Origin: Pandoraea pneumonica
GTDB lineage: Bacteria; Pseudomonadota; Gammaproteobacteria; Burkholderiales; Burkholderiaceae
Length of the DNA: 64,000 bases
NCBI RefSeq assembly: GCF_902459645.1
Contig: NZ_CABPSK010000002.1
Coordinates: 868,001-932,000 of the forward strand
Direction: 5' to 3'
The translations under genes were made by a program, and so were the position numbers. This document shows, piece by piece, positions 43,610 through 53,819 of this stretch. Numbering within the stretch: position 1 is the first letter of the stretch; each line of letters starts with the position of its first letter. Below the pieces are notes generated by a model. That model made no database searches, was not told where the DNA came from, and was given only the letters and a program-made list of their open reading frames with translations.

Positions 43610-44230
43610 TTAGGCAGCCGGCGTTTCGCCTTCGGCAGCCGGGGCAGCCGCTTCATCAGCAGCAGCGCCCGCCGGTTGAACGGCTTGCGCCACCACCGGG
43701 TTTTCTTGCTCGACGTGCAGCGTGAGCGTCACGCCGGCCGGCAGCTTGACGTCCTTGGCATGCACGGTTTGACCAGCAGCCAGCTTCGACAGATCGACTT
43801 CCAGGAATTCCGGCAGCTTGCCCGGCAGGCAGCTGATGTCGAGGTCGTTGACGACGTGGCTGATCACGTTAGCGGACAGCTTCACTGCCGGCGACTCTTC
43901 AGCGCCCAGGAAGTGCAGCGGCACCTTCACGTGAATCGGCTTGTTCGCGTCGACACGTTGGAAATCGACGTGGAGAACCAGTTGCTTGAACGGGTGGTAC
44001 TGCACATCGCGCAGCAGCACTTGTTCCGACTTGCCAGCGACTTCCAGCTCGAGAATCGACGAGTGGAAAGCTTCTTTACGCAGGGCGTGCCACAGTGCGT
44101 TGTGATCGAGTTCGATCAGTTGCGGATCAACGTTACCACCGTACACGATGCCTGCGGTCTTGCCGGCATTGCGCAGGCGGCGGCTCGCACCCGTACCTTG
44201 CAGATTACGCTCAAAAGCGACGACTTTCAT
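43610..44230 (-). CDS. rplY: 50S ribosomal protein L25 / general stress protein Ctc (bL25)
   Basis: A 206-residue long-form bL25 with an N-terminal 5S-rRNA-binding L25 domain ([31 protein letters not shown]) and a C-terminal TL5/Ctc beta domain ending in an Ala/Glu-rich tail. It stabilises 5S rRNA in the central protuberance. ATG at 44228-44230 follows AAGGAGTTGTT. It lies downstream of prs on the same strand, as in most Betaproteobacteria. Confidence 0.96.
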   Translation of the reverse strand: MKVVAFERNLQGTGASRRLRNAGKTAGIVYGGNVDPQLIELDHNALWHALRKEAFHSSILELEVAGKSEQVLLRDVQYHPFKQLVLHVDFQRVDANKPIHVKVPLHFLGAEESPAVKLSANVISHVVNDLDISCLPGKLPEFLEVDLSKLAAGQTVHAKDVKLPAGVTLTLHVEQENPVVAQAVQPAGAAADEAAAPAAEGETPAA

Positions 44231-44314
44231 AACAACTCCTTGTGCCACCCGCGACCAGGTGGCGATTTCTTCCTGAACGTTCCGTGCCAAAAAACACGGG
44301 TTTCAGGAACGACA

Positions 44315-44338
44315 AAGGCGGGGAAAACGCTCCCCGCC
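44315..44338 (-). terminator. Probable terminator between prs and rplY
   Basis: GGCGGGGA and TCCCCGCC pair as an 8-bp stem around AAACGC; on the minus strand it is followed by TTTGT. A second hairpin (ACGGCGCC/GGCGCCGT, 44348-44368) lies just before it. The T-runs are short, so partial read-through is likely. Confidence 0.5.
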
Positions 44339-44389
44339 GACATGACAACGGCGCCACACAGGCGCCGTCGCAAAAACTTTACCGAACGC

Positions 44390-45337
44390 TTACTCGGCGA
44401 ACAGCGACATCACCGAGTCGCCGCGACGAATACGCGAGAACGTTTCGGCGAGCAGGCCAGCGCAGCTCAACTGGCGAATCTTGCCGCCCGTCGAGTCGTC
44501 GCGCAGCGGAATCGTGTCCGTCACGACCACTTCGTCGAGCGCCGATGCGTTGATGCGCTCGGCCGCGCCACCCGAGAGCACCGGGTGCGTACAGTAGGCG
44601 TAGACCTTCTGTGCGCCGCGTTCCTTGAGCACTTGCGCTGCCTTGCAGAGCGTGCCGGCGGTGTCGACCATGTCGTCCATGATCACGCAGGTACGGCCGT
44701 CGACTTCACCGATGATGTTCATCACTTCGGCCACGTTGGCCTTCGGACGACGCTTGTCGATGATGGCCAGATCGCAGTGCAGTTGCTTAGCGAGTGCACG
44801 GGCACGCACCACACCGCCGACGTCCGGCGACACCACCAGCAGGTTTTCGTGGTTTTGCTTGCGCACGTCAGCCAGCAGCAGCGGCGAGGCGTAGATGTTG
44901 TCGACCGGGATATCGAAGAAACCCTGAATCTGGTCGGCGTGCAGGTCCATCGTGATAATGCGTTCGACGCCTGCAATTTGCAGCATGTTGGCCACGACCT
45001 TCGCCGAGATCGCCACGCGCGCCGAGCGGGGGCGACGATCTTGACGGGCATAGCCGAAATACGGGATGGCAGCGGTGATCCGGCCGGCAGAAGCGCGCTT
45101 GAGCGCGTCGACCATGATCAGCAGTTCCATCAGATTGTCGTTGGTCGGCGCACACGTCGACTGAAGGACGAAGACGTCCTTGCCGCGCACGTTTTCCTGG
45201 ATTTCGACCTGGATCTCGCCATCCGAGAATCGGCTGACCATGGCCTTGCCGAGCGGAATGCCGAGAGTGTTGACGACCTCTTGGGCCAGGGCGGGATTGG
45301 CGTTCCCGGTGAATACCATTAGGTTATCACTACTCAT
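44390..45337 (-). CDS. prs: Ribose-phosphate pyrophosphokinase
   Basis: A 315-residue enzyme that makes PRPP from ribose 5-phosphate and ATP for nucleotide, histidine, tryptophan and NAD synthesis. Visible are the N-terminal [16 protein letters not shown], the flexible-loop [17 protein letters not shown] segment, the divalent-cation site [17 protein letters not shown] and the PRPP loop [15 protein letters not shown] at 45335-45337 gives the canonical start; the frame runs upstream into the tRNA gene. Purine demand links it loosely to apt at the far end of the window. Confidence 0.97.
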   Translation of the reverse strand: MSSDNLMVFTGNANPALAQEVVNTLGIPLGKAMVSRFSDGEIQVEIQENVRGKDVFVLQSTCAPTNDNLMELLIMVDALKRASAGRITAAIPYFGYARQDRRPRSARVAISAKVVANMLQIAGVERIITMDLHADQIQGFFDIPVDNIYASPLLLADVRKQNHENLLVVSPDVGGVVRARALAKQLHCDLAIIDKRRPKANVAEVMNIIGEVDGRTCVIMDDMVDTAGTLCKAAQVLKERGAQKVYAYCTHPVLSGGAAERINASALDEVVVTDTIPLRDDSTGGKIRQLSCAGLLAETFSRIRRGDSVMSLFAE

Positions 45338-45386
45338 CTGGCTACCTGCGGGACGTATTGATGCTGAGACTGAACGACAGAGAAAT

Positions 45387-45463
45387 TGGCAGGGGAGGAA
45401 GGACTCGAACCCTCGTATGCCGGAATCAAAATCCGGTGCCTTAACCAACTTGGCGACTCCCCT
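45387..45463 (-). tRNA. tRNA-Gln (anticodon TTG)
   Basis: Read on the minus strand, the acceptor AGGGGAG pairs with CTCCCCT, followed by G and an encoded CCA (77 nt in all). The anticodon loop TTTTGAT gives TTG (Gln), the T-loop is GGTTCGAGTCC, and the D-arm has GTTGGTTAAGGC. It lies between ispE and prs, its usual place in Burkholderiaceae. Confidence 0.95.
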
Positions 45464-45517
45464 ACACTAACCGATGCCTTTGCTGCGTCGTAGGATACGC
45501 AACAAAGTAAAACTTTT

Positions 45518-46387
45518 TCACGCGAATCCGAACAGCGGGTGTTCGTCCAGACTGGTGGTCACTTGACCGATCCAGCGCTCTGGTAATCGCTTACATGCCG
45601 CTTCCGCTTCCGCCTTCGTGTCGAATGCTGCAAACACGCTGGCACCGGATCCCGTCATGCGAGCTGTGGTGAAGGTTCTGAACCAGTCAATCACAGCAGC
45701 GACTTCCGCGTATTCTCGAGTGACTACAGCCTGCATGTCGTTACGGAAAATTTCATCCGTTTCGAACACGTTTTTGTTGGCGTGCTCAAGAAAGAACGCC
45801 ATTGTGACGACGTTCGAATCCCTTGTCAACAGGGGATCGCGAAAAATCTTATCGGTTGCGACGTGTACCCGCGGGTTGACGACCAGAAAGTGCCGTTGCG
45901 GCAGATCGACGGCCTGCATTTCTTCGCCCAGCCCCTCGGCAAACGCATTGCGTCCGAACACGAAAAACGGCACGTCTGCACCGAGTTTGAGCGCCAACGT
46001 CTGGAGTTCTGCGCGCGGCAAATCGAGCTGCCACATGCGGTTCAGGGCGAGCAGGGTGGTCGCGGCATCCGAACTGCCGCCGCCGATGCCGCCGCCGGCC
46101 GGCAGGCGCTTCTCGATACCGATATCCACGCCGAATTGCACGCCACAGTGTTCCTGGAGCAAACGGGCGGCCCGTACCGTTAGGTCGGTCTCGGGCGGCA
46201 CACCGGGCAGCGGGTTCGTATGCACGATCTTGCCGTCGTTCCGGCGCTCGAAATGCAGCGTGTCGGCCCAGTCGATCAATTGGAAGACGGTTTGCAGTTC
46301 GTGATAGCCGTTGGGCCGGCGTCCTACGATGTGCAGGAACAGGTTCAACTTGGCCGGGGCCGGGCAGTCACGCAGAATTTCGTACAT
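45518..46387 (-). CDS. ispE: 4-diphosphocytidyl-2-C-methyl-D-erythritol kinase
   Basis: A 289-residue GHMP-family kinase of the MEP isoprenoid pathway. It phosphorylates the 2-hydroxyl of 4-diphosphocytidyl-methylerythritol. The start [25 protein letters not shown] carries the substrate lysine, the ATP loop is [16 protein letters not shown], and the C-terminal [10 protein letters not shown] motif is the third GHMP motif. It is followed by tRNA-Gln and prs on the same strand. Confidence 0.96.
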   Translation of the reverse strand: MYEILRDCPAPAKLNLFLHIVGRRPNGYHELQTVFQLIDWADTLHFERRNDGKIVHTNPLPGVPPETDLTVRAARLLQEHCGVQFGVDIGIEKRLPAGGGIGGGSSDAATTLLALNRMWQLDLPRAELQTLALKLGADVPFFVFGRNAFAEGLGEEMQAVDLPQRHFLVVNPRVHVATDKIFRDPLLTRDSNVVTMAFFLEHANKNVFETDEIFRNDMQAVVTREYAEVAAVIDWFRTFTTARMTGSGASVFAAFDTKAEAEAACKRLPERWIGQVTTSLDEHPLFGFA

Positions 46388-46558
46388 GGCAACGCGTTGT
46401 GAGGGCTAGCGGCGCAAACCGGTCGCCGAAATGCAGAAATCGCCGGGCGCGGGCGCCCAAGCAAGAGGCGCCAAGGATAGCACCGCATGGCGCGGTGCGT
46501 GAAAGACCGGGACGTGAGCGCGTAGTGCCTGCGCGCAATCACCCCGGGCCACCGGGGG

Positions 46559-47182
46559 TTATTCGTCGATCACCAGCCGTACGGCGAGCGGCGAGCCGCC
46601 GAGGTCGCGCGAGAGGTCGACGCGTTTCACGCGCAGCGGCGTGGTGTCGAAATAGGCTTGGTAGTCGATTGTCCAGCCGTCTTGCATCAGCCGAGTGGGC
46701 CGTTGCGTCTGCGGATCGCGCTCGATGTTTGCCTGCGATCCCGGCGCCCCCTGCATGCGAAGCCAGTAGCGCATGCCGCCCACGGGCAGCGCGAAACCAA
46801 GCGCGTCGTGCATCACGTCTTCGAGACGCGGGCCGGTTAGCGGTGCCTTGCCCGGTAGCTCAAGCGAAGCGCCGCGAGGGCTTTCGCGCACGATGGCTTG
46901 CGTTTGCCCGAGCGGGTCGAGCAATTGCACCGTGGCGTTCGCGCCGTTTTGCTGCCAATCGAAATTGCCGTACGTGTTGCGCGTCTCGCCGTTCTGTTCG
47001 TATCGAACGGAGAAGCGTCCGCGATAGTGCTCGACGCCGTCGCCAGCGTTCTGTGCGATAGGCGTGGGCGGCGCGAGGCTCGCGCAGCCGGTGCCGAGGG
47101 CGGCGGCTGCCAAGGCCAGCGTCAGTCCGGCCGCCCGCATCGTCAGACGCGGGCGTGACAAAGGATAGCGGCGCAGCATCAA
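46559..47182 (-). CDS. lolB: Outer-membrane lipoprotein insertion protein LolB
   Basis: A 207-residue lipoprotein that receives lipoproteins from LolA and inserts them into the outer membrane. The signal peptide ends LAAAALGTGC, giving a lipidated Cys33. The mature protein has the LolB beta-barrel pattern: YRGRFSVRYEQ, GNFDWQQNGANATVQLLDPLGQT and, at the end, LSRDLGGSPLAVRLVIDEW-like sequence (here ending VIDE). It overlaps the TPR gene by four bases (ATGA) and precedes ispE. Confidence 0.92.
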   Translation of the reverse strand: MMLRRYPLSRPRLTMRAAGLTLALAAAALGTGCASLAPPTPIAQNAGDGVEHYRGRFSVRYEQNGETRNTYGNFDWQQNGANATVQLLDPLGQTQAIVRESPRGASLELPGKAPLTGPRLEDVMHDALGFALPVGGMRYWLRMQGAPGSQANIERDPQTQRPTRLMQDGWTIDYQAYFDTTPLRVKRVDLSRDLGGSPLAVRLVIDE

Positions 47183-49119
47183 GGCGTCACGTTGTAGCGC
47201 TTCATGGTCGAGCGCAGCGTGTCGTCGTCGCTATCGACCTTGAGCGCTTCGCGCCAGGTCTTGCGAGCTTCGTCCTGTTGCCCCGATTCCCACAGAACTT
47301 CACCCAGATGCGCGCCGATTTCGGCCTGCGCCTGAATGCCGTAAGCACGGCGCAGCAGTTCGAGTGCCTGTGGCTTGTCGCCAAGGCGGTACTTCACCCA
47401 CGCAAGACTGTCCATGATGTACGGATCGTCCGGCGCCAGCGACGACGCCTTCTGCAACAGCTTGAGCGCTTCGGGCAGGCGCGTGTTGCGCTCGGTCAGC
47501 GAGTAGCCCAGTGCGTTGTAGGCTTGCGCGTTGTCGGGCTGCGTCGTCATCACGTGGCGCATGGCTTTTTCCATGACGTCGTAATGCTTGTTCAGCTCAG
47601 CCACCATGCCGTACTGATAGAGCAGATCGGGGTCGTCCGGATGGTCTTTGACCTCGACGGCCAGCAGCTTTTCGGCGTCGTCGTAACGTTTGGCTTTGAC
47701 CAGCAGATCGGACTCGGCACGCTTGAGCGCGAGTTGTTCGCGCGGATCGCTCGACTTGATGCCGTGCAGCAGCGCGCGGCCTTCTTCGACCTTGCCTTGA
47801 TCGGCCAGCAACTGCGCGCGGCCGATTTGTGCCGGCAGGTACGCGTTGCTGTCTTCGCGAATCTTCGAGAGCCACTTGTCGGCCGCCGGGTAATCCTTGC
47901 GATCTTGTGCGATTTGCGCGAGATACACATACGCCTGCGCGCCATCGGTGTTTTGCTGCTCGGCTTCCGATGCGTACTTCTGCAAGTACTGTTCGGCCGT
48001 TGCGGGATGCTTGGCGTGCAGGCTCAACAGTGCCAGTGCCATCAACGTCGACAACTCGTGCGGATAGCGCTTTTCGAGCGTCTCGAATTGCTTTTGCGCA
48101 GCGTCGAGTTGGTTATCGGCGAGCAGCAGTTTGGCGTAGGCGAAACGGGCTTCCTTGGCGTCCGGATTGCGATCGAGGAACGTCTTGAGCCCGGTGATGG
48201 CGCTTGCGCGTTCTTCTGGCCCCATCTGCCCGTAAAGCAGTGCGGCGGCTTCGTAATCCGGCTTGAGTTTGAGGGCGGTTTCCAGCGACGTGCGTGCGCC
48301 GGCCGTGTCGCCTGCATCGAGCTGCGAGCGCGCCAGTGCGAGTTGCGCTTCGGGGCGCTGCAAGTCGTTCGCCAGCATACGCTTGAGCGAGTCGATGCCC
48401 GTGGCGCGCTCGGGGCTGCGCGCAATCATCTGCTGCAATTCGAGAATGGCTTGCCCGCGGCGCGCTTCCGGCACCTTGTTCAACTCGTCGGTGAGCAGCG
48501 GTTCGGCTTCCGCCAGATGACCGGTGCCGACTTCTAGGCTAGCCAGCAATTGCGTCGCCGGGCGCCATGTCGGATCCAACGAGTGCCACAGGCGGGCGGC
48601 GACAAGGGCGTCGCCCAACTGACGTGCACCGAGGGCGATCTCCACGGCGCGGCGCGCCATGCGCGGATCCTTCGTGCGATTGGCCAGCGAGATGTAGGTG
48701 TTGAACGCCGGGGCGAGGTTGCCCTGTTGCAAACTCAATTCGGCGGCCGTCACTTCGAAGACGATCTCGCTATTGAGTGCCACGTTCGGCAGCTTTTCTT
48801 TCGGGACGTCGGCATTGGGGGCCACGTCTTCGGTGTCGGCATCGGCGTCGGCCTTACTCGCGGCGCCAGGCTTTGCTGCCTTGGCCGGCGCAGCGCCCGG
48901 TGTCGTAGCCGGTGTCGTGGCTGGGGCAGCGGGCGCCTGCGTGGTTTGGGCGAAGGCGTTCGAAGATGGCAGAAATGCCATGATCGCGCTGGCGCAGGTC
49001 ACGCCGAGCGCCGTTGCACCGGCCAAGGCCCCACGCGCCAAGGCGTCGCGCAGGCGGAATGGCACGGCCACCGAGGGCTTCGAAGCGGTGGGAACGGACG
49101 GGAGACGAGTGTTCGGCAT
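47179..49119 (-). CDS. TPR-repeat periplasmic protein
   Basis: A 646-residue protein with a signal-like N-terminus (ARGALAGATALGVTCASAIMAFLPSSNAFA), an Ala/Pro/Thr linker and then many tetratricopeptide repeats up to the end. Individual repeats can be seen, for example DNAQAYNALGYSLTERN and DPYIMDSLAWVKYRLGD near the C-terminus. Homologues next to lolB and mutM in Burkholderiaceae are annotated only as TPR proteins, possibly scaffolds in envelope biogenesis. Its function is not known. It overlaps lolB and is divergent from mutM. Confidence 0.88.
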   Translation of the reverse strand: MPNTRLPSVPTASKPSVAVPFRLRDALARGALAGATALGVTCASAIMAFLPSSNAFAQTTQAPAAPATTPATTPGAAPAKAAKPGAASKADADADTEDVAPNADVPKEKLPNVALNSEIVFEVTAAELSLQQGNLAPAFNTYISLANRTKDPRMARRAVEIALGARQLGDALVAARLWHSLDPTWRPATQLLASLEVGTGHLAEAEPLLTDELNKVPEARRGQAILELQQMIARSPERATGIDSLKRMLANDLQRPEAQLALARSQLDAGDTAGARTSLETALKLKPDYEAAALLYGQMGPEERASAITGLKTFLDRNPDAKEARFAYAKLLLADNQLDAAQKQFETLEKRYPHELSTLMALALLSLHAKHPATAEQYLQKYASEAEQQNTDGAQAYVYLAQIAQDRKDYPAADKWLSKIREDSNAYLPAQIGRAQLLADQGKVEEGRALLHGIKSSDPREQLALKRAESDLLVKAKRYDDAEKLLAVEVKDHPDDPDLLYQYGMVAELNKHYDVMEKAMRHVMTTQPDNAQAYNALGYSLTERNTRLPEALKLLQKASSLAPDDPYIMDSLAWVKYRLGDKPQALELLRRAYGIQAQAEIGAHLGEVLWESGQQDEARKTWREALKVDSDDDTLRSTMKRYNVTP

Positions 49120-49198
49120 AAGGATCCACGGCAGGTTTCGAGCGATTGTAGCGCGCCCGATACAATAGAGTCTAAATCCTCAGCAAACGTTCGCAGGC

Positions 49199-50029
49199 AT
49201 GCCTGAACTCCCCGAAGTCGAAGTCACCCGCCGCGGCATCGCGCCGCATGTGGCGGGCACGCGCGTCGCTCGCATCGACGTTCGCAATGGGTCGCTGCGC
49301 TGGCCGGTGCCGGCAGGGCTCGACGCCCTGTTGCGCGGCGAAACGCTGATCGACGTGACCCGTCGCGGCAAATACCTGCTACTCGAATACGCGCCCGGCT
49401 GGTTGCTCGTGCATCTCGGCATGACCGGGACGCTGCGCGTCTTGCCTGAACCCAACGCACTCCCGGCGGCAGGCGTGCACGATCACATCGATCTCGTCTT
49501 CGAGCGCTGCGCGTTGCGTTATCGTGACCCGCGCCGCTTCGGTGCCGTGCTGTTTCATCCGCGCACCTCCGGCGACGTGTTGCTGCACCCGTTGCTCGCG
49601 AACCTCGGCGTCGAACCGTTCTCCGACGAATTCGACGGCAACTGGTTATATGCCGGTACGCGTGGGCGCTCGGTCGCGATCAAGCAAGCCCTGCTGGCCG
49701 GTTCGATCGTCGTTGGCGTGGGCAATATTTACGCGTCAGAAAGCCTCTTTCGCGCGGGCATCCATCCGCGGCTCGCCGCTGGCAAATTGTCGCGTCCGCG
49801 CTGCGAAAAGCTGGCCGTCGCCGTGCGAGAGACGCTCGCCGCCGCGATTGAAAAAGGCGGCAGCACGTTGCGCGATTTTGTCGGCAGCGATGGCAAGAGC
49901 GGCTATTTTCAACTCGAATATTTTGTCTACGACCGCGCGGGCCAACTCTGCCGCGTGTGCGGTACCCCGATTCGGCAGATCGTGCAGCAGCAACGCTCCA
50001 CGTTTTTCTGCCCGCATTGCCAGAAATAG
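49199..50029 (+). CDS. mutM: Formamidopyrimidine-DNA glycosylase
   Basis: A 276-residue base-excision repair enzyme that removes 8-oxoguanine and formamidopyrimidines. The catalytic start PELPEVEV has Pro2 and Glu3 after removal of Met1, a beta-gamma lysine lies in the GKYLLLEY segment, and the C-terminal zinc finger is [26 protein letters not shown]. It lies 22 bp upstream of mutY, so both 8-oxoguanine repair enzymes are made from one operon. A TACAAT (49161-49166) upstream may be its -10. Confidence 0.96.
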   Translation: MPELPEVEVTRRGIAPHVAGTRVARIDVRNGSLRWPVPAGLDALLRGETLIDVTRRGKYLLLEYAPGWLLVHLGMTGTLRVLPEPNALPAAGVHDHIDLVFERCALRYRDPRRFGAVLFHPRTSGDVLLHPLLANLGVEPFSDEFDGNWLYAGTRGRSVAIKQALLAGSIVVGVGNIYASESLFRAGIHPRLAAGKLSRPRCEKLAVAVRETLAAAIEKGGSTLRDFVGSDGKSGYFQLEYFVYDRAGQLCRVCGTPIRQIVQQQRSTFFCPHCQK

Positions 50030-50050
50030 AAAGCGTCCCCAAAACTACTC

Positions 50051-51178
50051 ATGACCGAATCGCTGACCGACACCTTCGCCGAGCGTCTGATCGCATGGCA
50101 GGCCGAACACGGCCGCCACGATCTGCCGTGGCAAAACACGCGCGACGCCTACCGCATCTGGCTCTCGGAGATCATGTTGCAGCAGACGCAGGTGGCCACC
50201 GTCATCCCGTATTACGCGCGTTTTCTCGAGCGTTTCCCTGATGTCGCGGCACTGGCCGCCGCGCCACAAGACGACGTCATGGCGCTTTGGGCTGGCCTTG
50301 GCTACTACTCTCGCGCGCGAAATCTGCATCGGTGCGCACAGGCCGTCGTGGCCGATCACGGCGGACGCTTCCCGTCAGACCCTGAAACGCTTGCCACGCT
50401 GCCGGGCATTGGCCGCTCGACCGCAGCGGCGATCGCCGCGTTCGCGTACGACGCTCATGCCGCGATTCTCGACGGCAACGTGAAGCGTGTGCTGGCGCGT
50501 GTATTCGGTATCGAAGGGTTCCCGGGCACGCCGAAGATCGAACGCGAGATGTGGGCGTTGGCGGAATCGCTGCTGCCCGAGCGCAATTTGCCCGCTTATA
50601 CGCAGGGCATGATGGATCTCGGCGCGACGTTGTGCGGCCGTGGCAAGCCACGCTGCGGTGAATGTCCGTTCGATGGCGACTGTGTTGCTCATTCGACGGG
50701 ACGCGAACGCACGCTGCCGACCTCGAAGCCGAAGAAGGCGCAGCCGGAGCGTTATGTGGACGTGCTGGTGATTCGGGCGGGCGATCGTGTGCTGTTCGAG
50801 CGGCGTCCCGACAGCGGAATTTGGGGCGGGTTGTGGAGCTTGCCGGAACTCACGCCGCCGCTCGACACGCTTGAGCCGGACGATGCCGCGCTGCGCGACC
50901 GGTTGGGCGCACGCGCGGCCACGTTGGGCGCTGCGCACGGTGTGGTGCGGGAGATGGTGCCGCTGCTAGGACTCACGCACGTCTTCACGCACTTCAAGCT
51001 GCATCTTCGCCCGTGGCTGGTCACGATGGCGCAATCCGCCGCCTCTAGCGAGGCCACGGATTCGCAGCGGGCATGGTTGAGTGCGGGAGAAGCGGCAGGG
51101 GCAGGGTTGCCGTCACCGATTCGCAAGATTGCCGACGCGCTCGCGCCGGACAACGGGCAGTTGTCGCTACCGGCCTGA
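50051..51178 (+). CDS. mutY: Adenine DNA glycosylase
   Basis: A 375-residue enzyme that removes adenine mispaired with 8-oxoguanine. The helix-hairpin-helix region LPGIGRSTAAAIAAFAYD, catalytic aspartate in the MDLGATLC segment, and the iron-sulfur loop CGRGKPRCGECPFDGDC (C-x6-C-x2-C-x5-C) are present. The C-terminal MutT-like domain, used to recognise 8-oxoG, follows with RRPDSGIWGGLWSLPE. It follows mutM directly. Confidence 0.96.
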   Translation: MTESLTDTFAERLIAWQAEHGRHDLPWQNTRDAYRIWLSEIMLQQTQVATVIPYYARFLERFPDVAALAAAPQDDVMALWAGLGYYSRARNLHRCAQAVVADHGGRFPSDPETLATLPGIGRSTAAAIAAFAYDAHAAILDGNVKRVLARVFGIEGFPGTPKIEREMWALAESLLPERNLPAYTQGMMDLGATLCGRGKPRCGECPFDGDCVAHSTGRERTLPTSKPKKAQPERYVDVLVIRAGDRVLFERRPDSGIWGGLWSLPELTPPLDTLEPDDAALRDRLGARAATLGAAHGVVREMVPLLGLTHVFTHFKLHLRPWLVTMAQSAASSEATDSQRAWLSAGEAAGAGLPSPIRKIADALAPDNGQLSLPA

Positions 51179-51259
51179 AACGTTCGAGCTATTCGACGGC
51201 GCCGCACCAATTCATCGGGTCGATAAGCGGCGAGCTCGGCCGCCCACAAATCGATGATC

Positions 51260-52132
51260 TCAGCCGACGTCGCTGTCGACGAGTTCGCGATGGCGCACTA
51301 GCACGCTCGACTCTGCGCGAAAGCGTTCACCGAGCGTTTCTGCGATAAACACCGAGCGGTGCTGTCCGCCGGTGCAGCCGATCGCTACGGTTAGATAACT
51401 GCGGTTATCGCGCATGAAGCTTGGCAGCCACTTCTGCAAATAGGCGCCGATATCGTTGATCATCTCGTCGACTTCCGGAATCGCGGAGAGGAAGTCGATG
51501 ACAGGTTGGTCACGTCCGGTGAGCGGGCGCAACTGCGTGTCGTAGTACGGATTGGGCAGCGAGCGCACGTCGAACACCAGATCGGCATCGAGCGGCACGC
51601 CATGCTTGAAGCCGAACGATTCGAACATCAGCGTGAGGCCCGTGTGATCGTGCTGCACGAACTCGCGAATCCAGCGGCGCAGGGCACTCGCGCGCAGATT
51701 GCTGGTGTCGATTTGATGGCCGAGCTCCGTCACGCTGTTGAGCATCTCGCGCTCTTTCTCGATCACTTCCACGAGCGATCCATTCGCGGTAAGCGGATCA
51801 GTCGCTGCGGCAGAGAGCGGATGGCGACGACGCGTTTCCGAGAAGCGCTGCACCAGCGTTTGCGTGTTCGCGTTCAGGAACAGCACGCGCACATCGTGGC
51901 CGAAACGGCGCAGGCCGCCGATGATCGGCGGCAGATCGGCGAGCGAGCCGCCGCTGCGCGCGTCGATGGCGACGGCAAGACGTGTGTAGTTCTGTGTTTC
52001 GAGATACTCGGCGAGCTCAGGCAGAAAGCGCGACGGCAGGTTGTCGACGCAGTAGTAGCCCGCATCCTCGAGGACGTTCAGGGCGAGCGATTTGCCCGAA
52101 CCCGAAACGCCGGTAATCAATACGATTTTCAT
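51260..52132 (-). CDS. rapZ: RNase adapter protein RapZ
   Basis: A 290-residue RapZ/YvcJ-family P-loop protein. In E. coli RapZ guides RNase E to GlmZ sRNA and senses glucosamine-6-phosphate. Walker A is GVSGSGKS (residues 8-15), with [24 protein letters not shown] and the C-terminal [17 protein letters not shown] typical of the family. ATG at 52130-52132 gives the canonical start. The neighbourhood with hprK and ptsN is the usual betaproteobacterial one; whether it works on sRNA here is unknown. Confidence 0.95.
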   Translation of the reverse strand: MKIVLITGVSGSGKSLALNVLEDAGYYCVDNLPSRFLPELAEYLETQNYTRLAVAIDARSGGSLADLPPIIGGLRRFGHDVRVLFLNANTQTLVQRFSETRRRHPLSAAATDPLTANGSLVEVIEKEREMLNSVTELGHQIDTSNLRASALRRWIREFVQHDHTGLTLMFESFGFKHGVPLDADLVFDVRSLPNPYYDTQLRPLTGRDQPVIDFLSAIPEVDEMINDIGAYLQKWLPSFMRDNRSYLTVAIGCTGGQHRSVFIAETLGERFRAESSVLVRHRELVDSDVG

Positions 52133-52264
52133 GGCATTTCCCGGATACAACCATGATGGTAAGCGATTGTGTCGTTCGGGTGTCGGGCCTGTAATTGCGT
52201 GAATGGTTCCGCGCGTTATTCAGACTTGCGCTCATGTGTGCCTGACGTAATACCGGGGGCACCA

Positions 52265-52293
52265 ATGAAAACGGCGCCCGTCGGGGCGCCGTT
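52265..52293 (-). terminator. Rho-independent terminator after psiF
   Basis: AACGGCGCCC and GGGCGCCGTT form a stem around GTCG; read on the minus strand it ends with TTTTC. It separates psiF from rapZ. Confidence 0.7.
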
Positions 52294-52313
52294 CGCGAGC
52301 CAGGTTCCGGCGC

Positions 52314-52643
52314 TTAGGCCGCCGGTTGGTTCGACAGGCACTGTTTCATGAACGCCTTGCGATCATCGCCCTTCTTGCCAGTGGCAGCGGTGTTGCAGGA
52401 CTTCATCTTGTCTTGCTGGGTCTGCTTGGCAGCGGGGGCAGGGGTGCCGGCGGCCGACAGACACTGCTTCATGAACGCCTTGCGATCGTCGCCCGTCTTG
52501 CCGGTAGCCTGTTGGTTACAGGCGGTCATCTTGTTGTTTTGCGAGTTCGCCTTGGGGGCTGCCGGTGCCGAGGCCGATTGAGCAAAAACCGGCGATGCGA
52601 GCAGCGGGGACAGCAGGAGCAGTGCAGCGAGTGCTTTCTTCAT
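52314..52643 (-). CDS. PsiF repeat family secreted protein
   Basis: A 109-residue protein with a signal peptide (KKALAALLLLSPLLASPVFA) and two copies of the PsiF repeat, each of the form MxxCNxxAxGKxGDDRKAFMKQCLS. In E. coli psiF is a phosphate-starvation-inducible gene of unknown function. The repeat cysteines (two per unit) probably form disulfides in the periplasm. ATG at 52641-52643 gives the signal peptide; the frame is open upstream without homology. It lies 153 bp downstream of hprK. Confidence 0.88.
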   Translation of the reverse strand: MKKALAALLLLSPLLASPVFAQSASAPAAPKANSQNNKMTACNQQATGKTGDDRKAFMKQCLSAAGTPAPAAKQTQQDKMKSCNTAATGKKGDDRKAFMKQCLSNQPAA

Positions 52644-52796
52644 GGTCGTCTCTCCATAGGGTCGGACACGCGAGCGGAAGGACTGCGTGGCGATTACAAC
52701 ATGAAAGAAAACGCGCCGCAATCGCGCGGCGTTGACAGAAAAACGCAGAAATTGCGGTAAACCCGGGGGGAATTGGGGTGCCCCGGGCGTGGAAGC

Positions 52797-53762
52797 TCAG
52801 AGCAGCTTGCCCTGCATGCCGTCTGGGTCTTGCATGGCCTGGCGCTGGCGCTCCATGAAGTCCTTGAGCGTATCGATGCCGCGCAGTTGCAGTATCGTGT
52901 TGCGCACGGCGGCTTCGACCAGCACGGCGAGGTTTCGCCCGGCGGCCACTTGCAGAATCACCTTGTTGATCGGCAGGCCGAGCACGTCGACCGTTTGCGC
53001 TTCGAGCGGCAGACGCTGGAATTCGCCGTCGGGGCGGCGCACCAGTTGCACGATCAGCTTGAGCTTCATTTTGCGGCGCACGGCCGTCTCACCGAAGATC
53101 GTCTTGATGTCGAGCAGCCCGAGACCGCGCACTTCCAGCAGGTTTTGCAACAGCGGCGGACAGCGGCCTTCCACGAAATCGGGGCCAAGACGCACGAAAT
53201 CGACCGCATCGTCTGCGACCAGGCCGTGCCCACGGCTGATGAGTTCCAGACCCAGTTCGCTCTTACCGAGGCCGGAATCGCCCGTGAGCAGCACTCCCAT
53301 GCCCAAAATGTCGATAAAAACGCCGTGCATCGTGCAACGCGGCGCAAACACGCGCGAAATGTACAGACGCAGGCTGTCGATGACCGATGCGGTCGACAGC
53401 GGGGTGGTGAACAGCGGGGTCGAGGAGCGCGTGCAGCGCAGTACGAGATCGGGCGGTGCTTCGAGGCCGTCGGCCACGACGAGGAACGGCGGTTCGAGCG
53501 CAATTACCTCGCCCATATGACGCTTGCGGTTCTCTTCCGTCAGCCGCTGGTAGTAGCGCAGTTCGGCTTCGCCCAGCACCTGAATACGGTTCGGGTGGAT
53601 GAGATTCAAGTGACCGACGAGGTCGGCGCTCGACGTGGCGGTGGCCACGCTCTCCGGCGTAAAGCCGCGTTCCCACCCCTCATGGCCGGTCAGCCACGAC
53701 AGTCGCAGCGTGGCGGCGTTGTCGTCGAAAATGCTCTGCGCGTTGATGCCGGTCAGTTCCAC
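52797..53762 (-). CDS. hprK: HPr kinase/phosphorylase
   Basis: A 321-residue bifunctional enzyme that phosphorylates and dephosphorylates serine of HPr-type proteins. The Walker A is [15 protein letters not shown], preceded by [15 protein letters not shown]. The C-terminal signature is [11 protein letters not shown] with [16 protein letters not shown]. The start is GTG 53762 behind CGAGGCG; the N-terminal [29 protein letters not shown] is typical of Burkholderiaceae. It lies after ptsN in the nitrogen-PTS gene cluster. Confidence 0.95.
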   Translation of the reverse strand: MELTGINAQSIFDDNAATLRLSWLTGHEGWERGFTPESVATATSSADLVGHLNLIHPNRIQVLGEAELRYYQRLTEENRKRHMGEVIALEPPFLVVADGLEAPPDLVLRCTRSSTPLFTTPLSTASVIDSLRLYISRVFAPRCTMHGVFIDILGMGVLLTGDSGLGKSELGLELISRGHGLVADDAVDFVRLGPDFVEGRCPPLLQNLLEVRGLGLLDIKTIFGETAVRRKMKLKLIVQLVRRPDGEFQRLPLEAQTVDVLGLPINKVILQVAAGRNLAVLVEAAVRNTILQLRGIDTLKDFMERQRQAMQDPDGMQGKLL

Positions 53763-53819
53763 CGCGTCGCCTCGTTCGGTTGGGGGTGTGGGTCTACGGG
53801 GTTTGCCTGGCGTGTGGGC

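Noticed and set aside
45338-45448. N-terminal extension of prs
   Set aside because: The added codons read through tRNA-Gln and have no similarity to the enzyme family.
47155-48537. 460-codon frame antisense to the TPR gene
   Set aside because: Shadow of the TPR coding strand; no motif or start signal.
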